From Chloroflexota bacterium (GTDB taxonomy: Bacteria; Chloroflexota; Anaerolineae; UBA7937; B3-Chlor), in contig JAUWLF010000015.1 of the NCBI GenBank assembly GCA_030613785.1, positions 1-57,773 on the forward strand: 57,773 nucleotides of DNA. The letters run 5' to 3'. The translations under genes were made by a program, and so were the position numbers. The notes below the pieces were generated by a model that had not been told where the DNA came from, ran no database searches, and saw nothing but the letters and a program-made list of their open reading frames with translations. Below, piece after piece: positions 51,448 to 57,773 of this stretch. Positions within the stretch are counted from its first letter, which is position 1. Each line of letters begins with the position of its first letter.

Positions 51448-52452
51448 ATGAAAGCGGTTGTATGCACAAGATACGGACCGCCGGAAGTTCTACAGCTTAA
51501 GGAGGTAGAAAAACCTACTCCTAAGGAAGATGAAGTACTGATAAGAATATGTGCAACAACAGTTACCGCAGCGGATTGTGAATTGCGAAGATTCAACAAA
51601 TTCCCTCTCTGGATATGGCTCCCCGGTCGAATAGCCCTTGGTATCACAGGACCAAGACAAGAGATACAAGGGCACGAGCTATCCGGAGAAATTGAATCTG
51701 TAGGCAAAGATGTAACGCTATTTAGAAAAGGTGACCAAGTCTTAGCAGCTACCGGACACAGTTATGGTGCGCATGCTGAGTACAAATGTCTGCCTGAAGA
51801 TGGGGCGCTGGCAATAAAGCCAGCCGACATGACCTATGAGGAAGCCGCTGCTATTCCTTATGGGGGAGGTACGGCATTGCATTTTCTTAGAAAAACCACT
51901 ATTCAGCGCGGACAAAAAGTCCCTATTAATGGTGCAGGCGGAAGTATAGGTACTTTTGCGGTTCAGCTTGCCAGGTATTTTGGGGCGGAAGTAACCGGGG
52001 TATGCAGTACCGCGAATCTGGAACTGGTAAAATCTATCGGTGCCGAGAAGGTAATCGACTACACCAGAGAGGATTTTGCCAAAACCGGCCTGACCTACGA
52101 CATCATTTTTGACGCTGTGGCCAAGAGCTCATTTTCCCGTTGCAAAAGCTCGCTAAGGCCAGGAGGAATCTATCTTACCACAATCCCTTCGCTGGGCGTT
52201 ATGCTTCAAATGTTGTGGACTTCTAAGTTTGGCCGACAAAAGGCGATATTTGCGGCTTCTGGTTTCGCGCCATCAAGCGAAATGGCAAAGAATCTAATCT
52301 TCCTCAAAGAGCTTGTTGAGGCGGGAAAGATAAAACCGGTCATTGATCGACGCTATCCGTTGGAACAAATTGTCGAGGCCCACAGGTATGTCGAAAAAGG
52401 GCATAAAAAGGGGAATGTAGTGATAACTTTGGAACATAACAACAAAACCTAA
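51448..52452 (+). CDS. Zinc-independent MDR-type quinone/alkene oxidoreductase (cassette 1)
   Basis: A 334-residue protein, ATG 51448 after GGAGG. The MDR N-terminal domain ([34 protein letters not shown]) lacks zinc ligands of alcohol dehydrogenases. The Rossmann part has [20 protein letters not shown] and later [13 protein letters not shown]-dependent reduction of quinones or enones is the usual reaction. Codon use is clearly AT-richer than neighbours (many AAA, ATA, TTT). The TAA stop lies in the attC-1 left box, so this is read as a gene cassette of foreign origin. Confidence 0.85.
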   Translation: MKAVVCTRYGPPEVLQLKEVEKPTPKEDEVLIRICATTVTAADCELRRFNKFPLWIWLPGRIALGITGPRQEIQGHELSGEIESVGKDVTLFRKGDQVLAATGHSYGAHAEYKCLPEDGALAIKPADMTYEEAAAIPYGGGTALHFLRKTTIQRGQKVPINGAGGSIGTFAVQLARYFGAEVTGVCSTANLELVKSIGAEKVIDYTREDFAKTGLTYDIIFDAVAKSSFSRCKSSLRPGGIYLTTIPSLGVMLQMLWTSKFGRQKAIFAASGFAPSSEMAKNLIFLKELVEAGKIKPVIDRRYPLEQIVEAHRYVEKGHKKGNVVITLEHNNKT

Positions 52453-52575
52453 TAAAGCGTTGCAGTTGACGGCGGGGAGCTGTGGTTTTCAATAATGTTT
52501 CTGAGTTGCGATGGGTTTGGTTGGTCGGACGCCTTTCGGCAGCCCCCCGCCGCAACTGAACTTAGGTGGTTAGGC
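52447..52575 (+). other. attC: attC-1 recombination site (integron cassette)
   Basis: 129 bp. Left box ACCTAAT (52447-52453), right box GTTAGGC (52569-52575, cut after the G). The inner arms GTTGCAGTTGACGGCGGGG and CCCCGCCGCAACTGAAC pair perfectly except for two unpaired bases (G and A, six apart), as in known attC sites. Confidence 0.8.
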
Positions 52576-52628
52576 CGTCCCGGCGGGCTCACTTCTGCTT
52601 GCCCTGCGCCATCAGAAGGAGGAAAGCC

Positions 52629-53324
52629 ATGATAGATGAATCCAGTGGCAAACAAGAGGTCATCGAGGCCTACCGGCGTCGAGCGCCCAGGTACGACCTC
52701 GCCGTGAGACTGTTCGACGTCTTCGCCATGTCCGGTTTCAACATATCAGGCTGGCGAAGAGAGGCCGTATCCGCACTTGGCCTGAAACCCGGTGATACCG
52801 TTGTCGACATTGGATGCGGCACAGGTCTCAACTTTCCCCTCCTCTATCGAGCAGTGGCTTCGCACGGAAAGATTATTGGTGTTGACTTGAGCGCTGCGAT
52901 GTTGACCCAAGCTCGACAGGTAGTAGCAGCCAACCAATGGACTAATGTTCAACTAGTGTGCGCGGACGCTGCCCAGTTCGATTTCCCGTCGCACGTGGAT
53001 GCTGTCTTGTCAACATACACCTTGACATTGGTTCCGGATTGCGGGCTCGTCGTCTCCAACGCATGTGAGGCTCTTGCTCCTGGAGGTCGGATCGCCGTCC
53101 TCGATATGGCTTGGCCACGGTACTGTCCTCTCTGGTGGCGACATGTCCTGTTCTTCTTACGCTCGTATGGAGTGACGGCCGAGGTTCTACGCCGTCGTCC
53201 TTGGGAAGTCGTGCAGACTTCGATGATGGAGTTGTTCCAGGACTTCTCAGTGAGACATTTGTGGTTCGGTTTCTTCTACCTTGCGTGCGGGGCTGCTCGG
53301 CATACGGGAAAGGGGGCGCCCTAG
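52629..53324 (+). CDS. SAM-dependent methyltransferase (cassette 2)
   Basis: A 231-residue protein, ATG 52629 after AGAAGGAGG. Class I methyltransferase: motif I TVVDIGCGTGLNFPLL, the GVDLSAAML acidic strand, DAVLSTYTLTLVPD for motif IV, LAPGGRIAVLDM for motif V-like. The C-terminal part holds two hydrophobic stretches (YCPLWWRHVLFFLRSYG, HLWFGFFYLACG), so the substrate may be a lipid or quinone. The TAG overlaps the left box of attC-2. Confidence 0.85.
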   Translation: MIDESSGKQEVIEAYRRRAPRYDLAVRLFDVFAMSGFNISGWRREAVSALGLKPGDTVVDIGCGTGLNFPLLYRAVASHGKIIGVDLSAAMLTQARQVVAANQWTNVQLVCADAAQFDFPSHVDAVLSTYTLTLVPDCGLVVSNACEALAPGGRIAVLDMAWPRYCPLWWRHVLFFLRSYGVTAEVLRRRPWEVVQTSMMELFQDFSVRHLWFGFFYLACGAARHTGKGAP

Positions 53325-53391
53325 CCAGCGCATGCACGCGACCGGCCTATCGCGCCGCAAATCGGCGGGCGCACGCGCTTTCAGGTTGGTC
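53319..53391 (+). other. attC: attC-2 recombination site (short, degenerate)
   Basis: Left box CCCTAGC (53319-53325) and right-box candidate GTTGGTC (53385-53391), with L-box arms AGCGCATGCACG and CGCACGCGCT partly paired. The TGCA-CG-AC pattern of the left arm matches the other sites. Weaker than attC-1, -4 and -5. Confidence 0.5.
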
Positions 53392-53462
53392 TTGCAGCGC
53401 AGGCTCATTCCCGCATAGTGACCTGCTCAGCCTACTTATGCGGAACAGTTCTGTAGAAGTAT

Positions 53463-54377
53463 ATGTTAGCCGCCAAGGAGAGTGTACCGATCTACACAGA
53501 AGAGAGTCTGACTGCAAAGAGGGCGAGAGGTATCATTACCGCTGCCTTTCCAGAGTTCCGCGGCGCTCGTACGGAGCTGCTGGATGAAGGGTGGGATTTT
53601 CAGGTCTTTGAGGTTGATGCAAGATGGTTGTTTCGCTTCCCAAAGCGCGAAGTAGGCGTGGCCAAGCTGAACAAGGAACGCAAACTTCTTCCCGGTCTTG
53701 GGGAGTGGGTGTCACTGCCAGTTCCCAACTACGAGTACTTCTGTGAGTCGCATGAAAGCTCAATTCGGCCATTTGGCGGATACAGGAAACTGCCAGGTAT
53801 TAGTGGTGATACCTCGAAGATGGTTGATCGGCATCGAGTTGCACGGCAGCTAGGAGTATTCCTCACAAGACTACACACTTATCCTGTTGACAAAGCCAGA
53901 GAAGCGGACGTACCGGAAGCACGTGACCTGGTTGAGCACTGGCGGGACAAATCCCGCGAACAGCTCAGAAGGCTGAATGGTCTAAACGTCAATCTGGGTC
54001 TCTTGCGTCGCTACCTTGAGAACGATACGCCTGTGTCATTCCAAGGGTCGCTGAGTCTAGTCCACAATGACCTGTGGGCCGAGCATATTCTAGTTGACAC
54101 TTGTTCGGGAGGGGTGAGTGGGGTCATTGATTGGGGCGACGCTGTTATTGGTGACCCCGCGATAGATTTTGCCTGCCTGTACACCTGGTATGGGGAGAGT
54201 TGGCTGGAAAACGTTCTGGCGCATTACACCGGCAAGTTGGACGCGGAGGTGATTGCCCGGTCACGCTATCTGGCGGCGTGCCTGGCCATTCATAACATCA
54301 CGCTTGGTCGAGACATGGGTCGCGTCCAATGGGTCGAGGCTGGGTATGCGGCTTTGGAGTTGGTCTTTGCCACCTGA
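53463..54377 (+). CDS. Aminoglycoside-phosphotransferase-like kinase (cassette 3)
   Basis: A 304-residue protein, ATG 53463. N-lobe LDEGWDFQVFEVDARWLFRF; catalytic loop LVHNDLWAEHILVD (HxD..N); metal loop VSGVIDWGDAVIGDPAIDFA. This is the APH/HipA-like fold that phosphorylates aminoglycosides or other small molecules. Actual resistance function and substrate cannot be told from sequence. No clear ribosome site, as is common in cassette genes. Confidence 0.8.
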   Translation: MLAAKESVPIYTEESLTAKRARGIITAAFPEFRGARTELLDEGWDFQVFEVDARWLFRFPKREVGVAKLNKERKLLPGLGEWVSLPVPNYEYFCESHESSIRPFGGYRKLPGISGDTSKMVDRHRVARQLGVFLTRLHTYPVDKAREADVPEARDLVEHWRDKSREQLRRLNGLNVNLGLLRRYLENDTPVSFQGSLSLVHNDLWAEHILVDTCSGGVSGVIDWGDAVIGDPAIDFACLYTWYGESWLENVLAHYTGKLDAEVIARSRYLAACLAIHNITLGRDMGRVQWVEAGYAALELVFAT

Positions 54378-54458
54378 AGCGAGGTGGATTGGTAGTCCTG
54401 CCCATCGTTGCAGACCCCTGCAACAGGATGAAATTACTTGTCAGAAAAGGATGGCGGC

Positions 54459-54587
54459 TAGCAACCGGATGAAGCCGACACGCTAGTCGAGATCTCTATT
54501 GTTGCTGGTTCCCGTTCTTGCAGGGTTCTGGTCTGTGAGCGGTGATACTGCGAAACCCGGCGGCGGCTTGTGCGCGATCCGTCAGGC
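54459..54587 (+). other. attC: attC-3 recombination site
   Basis: 129 bp. Left box TAGCAAC (54459-54465), right box GTCAGGC (54581-54587). Arms GATGAAGCCGAC and GGCGGCTTGTG pair through AAGCCG with the same unpaired G and A six bases apart as in attC-1 and attC-4. Confidence 0.65.
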
Positions 54588-54643
54588 TGCGCAAGAATAA
54601 TGCCACATTTCAAGATATTCACGTATCAATCTGGAGCTGACGT

Positions 54644-55288
54644 ATGCGCTATCTTGACATGCAGACTTGGCCACGACGGGAACACTTCAAACTCTTTAGC
54701 GCCTTCGACCATCCACACGCGGGCTTTTCTGCAAATGTAGACCTGACAACATTCTATCCTGTTGTCAAGCAGCGTGGCATTTCGTTCACCGTGGCCATCG
54801 TGTACGTGCTCTCACGAGCGGCGAACGCGATTCCCGAGTTCCGCTATCGCATTCGAGCGGGAAAAGTGGTAGAGCACGAGATTGTACACCCATCTGTAAC
54901 TATTCTAGCGAATCAGGATCTGTTCACCTTCTGTACGATCGACTATGTTGAGGACTTCTCATTGTTTGCAGCGAAAGCGGCGGAGCAGATAGCTTATGTG
55001 CAAGAGCATCCGACGCTGGAAGACGACCCGGGACGAGACGACCTATTATACATGACTGCGATACCTTGGGTGTCGTTCACAAGCGTTATGCACCCGATGC
55101 AGTTGCATCCAGCGGATTCTGTGCCACGGCTTGCGTGGGGCAAGTTCTTCGAGGATGGGGATCTCTTGAAGATGCCGCTGGGTGTGCAGGGACATCATGC
55201 AGTTATGGATGGAATACACATGGGTAGATTCTATGCAGAAGTGCAAGACTACTTGCAACAGCCAGAGGTCGTGCTAGGTGAAGGGTAG
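54644..55288 (+). CDS. Chloramphenicol-acetyltransferase-family protein (cassette 4)
   Basis: A 214-residue protein, ATG 54644. CAT fold: WPRREHFKLFSAFDHPHAGF at the N-terminus, then FTVAIVYVLSRAANAIPEFR. The catalytic motif QGHHAVMDGIHMGRF has the active-site His (HHxxxDG). Length is typical (~215 aa). It is related to CatA but could acetylate another hydroxyl compound. It is one of two antibiotic-modifying-like families in neighbouring cassettes. Confidence 0.85.
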   Translation: MRYLDMQTWPRREHFKLFSAFDHPHAGFSANVDLTTFYPVVKQRGISFTVAIVYVLSRAANAIPEFRYRIRAGKVVEHEIVHPSVTILANQDLFTFCTIDYVEDFSLFAAKAAEQIAYVQEHPTLEDDPGRDDLLYMTAIPWVSFTSVMHPMQLHPADSVPRLAWGKFFEDGDLLKMPLGVQGHHAVMDGIHMGRFYAEVQDYLQQPEVVLGEG

Positions 55289-55295
55289 GTGCGCA

Positions 55296-55425
55296 GCCCA
55301 ACCTGCGAATGCAGCCGACAGCCTGATCGAGGGTTTGATTGTTGCCGGTCTTGGTCATGTGGCGTATCAGTTCTTGTCGGGGAGGCCGTTTCACGCGGCG
55401 GCGGCTGATGCGCCATCTGTTATGC
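55296..55425 (+). other. attC: attC-4 recombination site
   Basis: 130 bp. Left box GCCCAAC (55296-55302), right box GTTATGC (55419-55425). Arms GCGAATGCAGCCGAC and GCGGCTGATGCGCC pair, with extra G and A six bases apart. Confidence 0.8.
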
Positions 55426-55479
55426 GGCCACGTTCGAGGAGGGGGCCAAGATGCAAACAACAATGCGGGGGAAATGACA

Positions 55480-56217
55480 ATGGCCAGTCTTGCCGAGGAG
55501 CTTGTTCTGATTCCTGGTGGTGGATTTCTGATGGGCGCGCATTCAGAGGGTGATCACTATCCTGTGCATGAGCTTCGTCTTGATACCTTCTACATAGACA
55601 CATACGAAGTGACCAACGCCCAGTACCTGCGTTTTTGCGAAGCACCGGGACACCGGCTGCCATTCTTGTGGGGCATGGCCGGGTTCCGCTGTGGGCCGGA
55701 CTATCCCAACCATCCAGTGGTTGGGGTGAACTGGCGTGACGCTGTGGCGTATGCCACTTGGTGTGGTAAGCGGCTTCCCACTGAAGCGGAGTGGGAATAC
55801 GCCGCCAGGGGCGGATTGGTGGGCATGAACTATCCCGATGGTGACATGATCGAGCCCGCCGACGCGAACTACACCAAGTCGGACAAGCGTGGTCCAGTCG
55901 CGGTGGGCAGCTATTCGCCGAATGGCTACGGGCTGCATGATATGCAGGGAAACGTGGTCGAGTGGGTGTGGGATTGGTACGCCCCTGACTACTACGCGCA
56001 CAGTCCTGGGGCCAATCCGAGGGGACCCGAGTCGGGAAGGTTTCGCGTGATCCGCGGGGGTGGTTGGCACTCAGGAGCGTACTGCAACAGCGTGTACTAC
56101 CGAAACGCGCTACCGCCGAACTGGTTGGATTTCAACGTAGGTTTCCGGTGTGTCAAGGATATCGAATCACACGGCGAATCTGGCACAGGGGGAGAAGCAC
56201 TTGAGGGTGAGGCCTAG
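55480..56217 (+). CDS. Formylglycine-generating-enzyme (SUMF1) family protein (cassette 5)
   Basis: A 245-residue protein. I chose the ATG at 55480 over the one at 55474 because GGGGGA lies 8 bases upstream. The FGE-sulfatase domain is complete: LVLIPGGGFLMGAHSEGD, YIDTYEVTNAQYLRFCE, HPVVGVNWRDAVAYATWCGK, LPTEAEWEYAARGG, DMQGNVVEWVWDWYAP, RVIRGGGW and GFRC. Members convert Cys to formylglycine in sulfatases, but many in bacteria have other oxidase roles. True FGE copper-binding cysteines were not verified. Its attC boxes (GTTATGC ... GCATAAC) are exact complements. Confidence 0.85.
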   Translation: MASLAEELVLIPGGGFLMGAHSEGDHYPVHELRLDTFYIDTYEVTNAQYLRFCEAPGHRLPFLWGMAGFRCGPDYPNHPVVGVNWRDAVAYATWCGKRLPTEAEWEYAARGGLVGMNYPDGDMIEPADANYTKSDKRGPVAVGSYSPNGYGLHDMQGNVVEWVWDWYAPDYYAHSPGANPRGPESGRFRVIRGGGWHSGAYCNSVYYRNALPPNWLDFNVGFRCVKDIESHGESGTGGEALEGEA

Positions 56218-56242
56218 CTGGTGTGTGCAGACCAAGGAGGCC

Positions 56243-56375
56243 GCATAACAAGCGCGTGAGCCGACCTTGCTGTCGAGCCGCGTGTTGAGGCTTCTTTCGC
56301 TCCTGCGGCGTTTCGGGTACAGTTTGATCATACTGCGTCAGCCGCACAAGGCGGCTGATCTCGGGGCCGTTGGGC
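56243..56375 (+). other. attC: attC-5 recombination site
   Basis: 133 bp. Left box GCATAAC (56243-56249), right box GTTGGGC (56369-56375). The L-box arms AGCCGACC and GGCGGCT pair with an extra A. Confidence 0.8.
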
Positions 56376-56409
56376 GGCCTTCCCAGGTCAAGAAGAGAGG
56401 ATTTGAAGA

Positions 56410-57240
56410 ATGGAATGCAAGCTTGAGAACATCACCATCTACTATGAGTTGTTCGGTGACGGCAGACCCATCATCATGTTACACGGTTGGCCTGTGGACC
56501 ATCGCCACATGGTCAGCGCCATGGAACCTCTCTTCAAGCAGCGCGATGGATGGAAGCGGATTTATCCTGACCTGCCTGGCATGGGCAATACCCCAGGCAT
56601 GGACTGGGTTACGCATCAGGACCACATGCTTGACATAGCCCTGGAGTTCATCGACAAGATTGCCCCAGGGCAACGTTTTGTGGTAGCAGGCACATCGTAT
56701 GGTGGCTATCTGGCGCGTGGGGTCGTGTATCGGAGATCAACGTTGATGGATGGATTGCTTCTAAGCGGTCCAGTTATTCGGGCTCTTGAGACGCAGCGGA
56801 CCTTACCCCCGCATGTTACGTTGGCAGAAGACCCGGCGCTTATCTCGGAACTAGAGCCCGACGAAGAGGAGTTATTTATGGAGTTGGCTGTCGTTCAAAG
56901 TAGAGAGCTGCTTGAGGCGATGAGAGCTGACATCTTGCCAGCGTTCCAGGTTGCTGATCACAAGTTCCTATCCAAGTTGAGGGAGAACTATGCGTTTTCA
57001 TTCGATGTGGATGCGCTACCAGAGCCATTCTCTGGACCGACCCTTATTCTGATGGGTAGGCAGGATTCAAGTTGCGGATATCGTGATGCCTGGGACATTT
57101 TGGAGAAGTATCCGAGGGGGACATTCGTCGTGCTAGATCGGGCAGGGCATGCGATAGGCGTGGAGCAGAAGGGTCTGGTCAATGCATTGGTGAGTGAGTG
57201 GCTTGATAGAGTAGAGGAGTATGCTGGAGCTGTGAAGTAA
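56410..57240 (+). CDS. Alpha/beta-hydrolase (cassette 6)
   Basis: A 276-residue protein, ATG 56410 after AGAGGATTTGA. Fold signs: oxyanion HGWPVDHRHMV, the nucleophile elbow VVAGTSYGGYLARGV (GxSxG read as GTSYGG), and the final DRAGHAIGVEQ with the catalytic His; the acid is probably in LILMGRQDSSCGYRDAW. Substrate unknown (ester, lactone or epoxide type). Its boxes GTTGGGC (56369) and GCCCAAC (57251) are exact complements, marking it as a single cassette. Confidence 0.85.
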   Translation: MECKLENITIYYELFGDGRPIIMLHGWPVDHRHMVSAMEPLFKQRDGWKRIYPDLPGMGNTPGMDWVTHQDHMLDIALEFIDKIAPGQRFVVAGTSYGGYLARGVVYRRSTLMDGLLLSGPVIRALETQRTLPPHVTLAEDPALISELEPDEEELFMELAVVQSRELLEAMRADILPAFQVADHKFLSKLRENYAFSFDVDALPEPFSGPTLILMGRQDSSCGYRDAWDILEKYPRGTFVVLDRAGHAIGVEQKGLVNALVSEWLDRVEEYAGAVK

Positions 57241-57250
57241 GCCTTGGGCT

Positions 57251-57275
57251 GCCCAACCCTGCGATCAAGCGGCTG
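57251..57275 (+). other. attC: attC-6 half-site at the array end
   Basis: Left box GCCCAAC (57251-57257) followed by an L-box-like CTGCGATCAAGCGGC. The right half is missing because the META-domain gene (minus strand) begins its 3' end here. This is either a truncated last site or the point where later DNA joined. Confidence 0.5.
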
Positions 57276-57773
57276 CGGAAGCTCCCTCCCTCTCGAAGAA
57301 CAGGTCCCCGCCGTCGGCCATCATGTTCAGCACCAGTTGGTCGCCCTCCAGGACGTAGGTGCGAACCCACCCCAGCATCTCCAGATACTCGTCGTACAGG
57401 GAGCCCGCTTCGCACTCAGCCAACGTCGTCGGCCCCAACTCCAGTGTGAGACCTCCCGCGGCATCCAAAGTATAGGTGCCGCTAGCACTGTTACAGTCGG
57501 CCTGGATGCGCACCATGCCGTCCGGCAGCAACTCCAGAGTATACTTCTCAGGGTCGTCGACGATGATCGTGGTGTCATCCCCACCCAGGAACTTCACCCA
57601 CCTCCAAACCACGCCGACCATGTCCGAACCAGCGGCTGCGGAAGCTCCCTCCCTCTCGAAGAACAGGTCCCCGCCGTCGGCCATCATGTTCAGCACCAGT
57701 TGGTCGCCCTCCAGGACGTAGGTGCGGACCCACCCCAGCATCTCCAGATACTCGTCGTACAGGGAGCCCGGTT
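57265..57773 (-). CDS. META/HslJ-type protein with tandem domains (partial)
   Basis: The frame runs off the window end, so the N-terminus is missing. It holds one complete and one partial META domain (LTLELGPTTLAECEAGSLYD, YVLEGDQLVLNMMADGGDLF). The DNA repeats with a 363-bp period (from 57268 and from 57631, nearly identical), so the second domain copy is a recent in-frame duplication. META proteins are often envelope-localised and stress- or motility-related. Part of the 3' end overlaps the attC-6 half-site. Confidence 0.75.
   Translation of the reverse strand, partial: PGSLYDEYLEMLGWVRTYVLEGDQLVLNMMADGGDLFFEREGASAAAGSDMVGVVWRWVKFLGGDDTTIIVDDPEKYTLELLPDGMVRIQADCNSASGTYTLDAAGGLTLELGPTTLAECEAGSLYDEYLEMLGWVRTYVLEGDQLVLNMMADGGDLFFEREGASAAA

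Noticed and set aside
1-57773. CRISPR array
   Set aside because: No regular short repeats with spacers; the only regular repeats are three 23-bp units at 40058-40126, which have no spacer layout.

Overview
The window looks like a chromosomal segment of an uncultured Chloroflexota bacterium, probably Anaerolineae-like. This is inferred from family content: PEP-CTERM proteins ending in LRWRTRE, a choice-of-anchor-Q-like beta-helix protein, an NBR1-type Ig protein, a PTPS-related membrane protein and a ClpC-RadA pair. No rRNA, tRNA or CRISPR array was found. The sequence is GC-rich, and several genes are broken or chimeric.

Layout. (1) 1-5.4 kb: the end of a DnaA-N-like gene, a three-gene operon of unknown function with a clear sigma-70-type promoter, and an IS1182-type insertion sequence. 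(2) 5.6-15.1 kb, minus strand: a family of secreted PEP-CTERM proteins. Their N-terminal parts differ, but they share the same 3' module (C-terminal sorting tag, 3' UTR, terminator) and near-identical promoters. No exosortase is present here. (3) 15.2-26.5 kb, plus strand: a defence island. It holds a membrane-anchored RuvB-like AAA ATPase fused to an Mrr nuclease, a second Mrr protein, a RipA-like membrane protein, an AbiEi antitoxin with a truncated and chimeric AbiEii, and a large EVE-McrB/McrC pair. (4) 26.9-40.1 kb: an EamA transporter, then a long minus-strand run of membrane, transport and stress genes (VTT protein, broken Na+/H+ antiporter, MscS fragment, solute-binding/NBR1 protein, HdeD, sulfatase, HAD phosphatase, MarC, MFS, lone receiver). 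Three 23-bp operator-like repeats head this run. (5) 40.2-43.7 kb: a decayed MntA/HepT pair and a NarL-type two-component system whose kinase carries an in-frame stop. (6) 44-51 kb: clpC, radA and assorted genes.

(7) 51.4-57.3 kb is the most striking part. Six unrelated single genes, all on the plus strand, are separated by ~70-133 bp palindromic spacers with the features of integron attC sites: boundary heptamers, paired L boxes and the same two unpaired bases. The genes are an oxidoreductase, a methyltransferase, an aminoglycoside-phosphotransferase-like protein, a chloramphenicol-acetyltransferase-like protein, a formylglycine-generating-enzyme-like protein and an alpha/beta hydrolase. This appears to be an integron gene-cassette array without a visible integrase. 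It ends at a half-site next to a META-domain gene that runs off the window.

All functions are read from sequence patterns only; no database search was possible.
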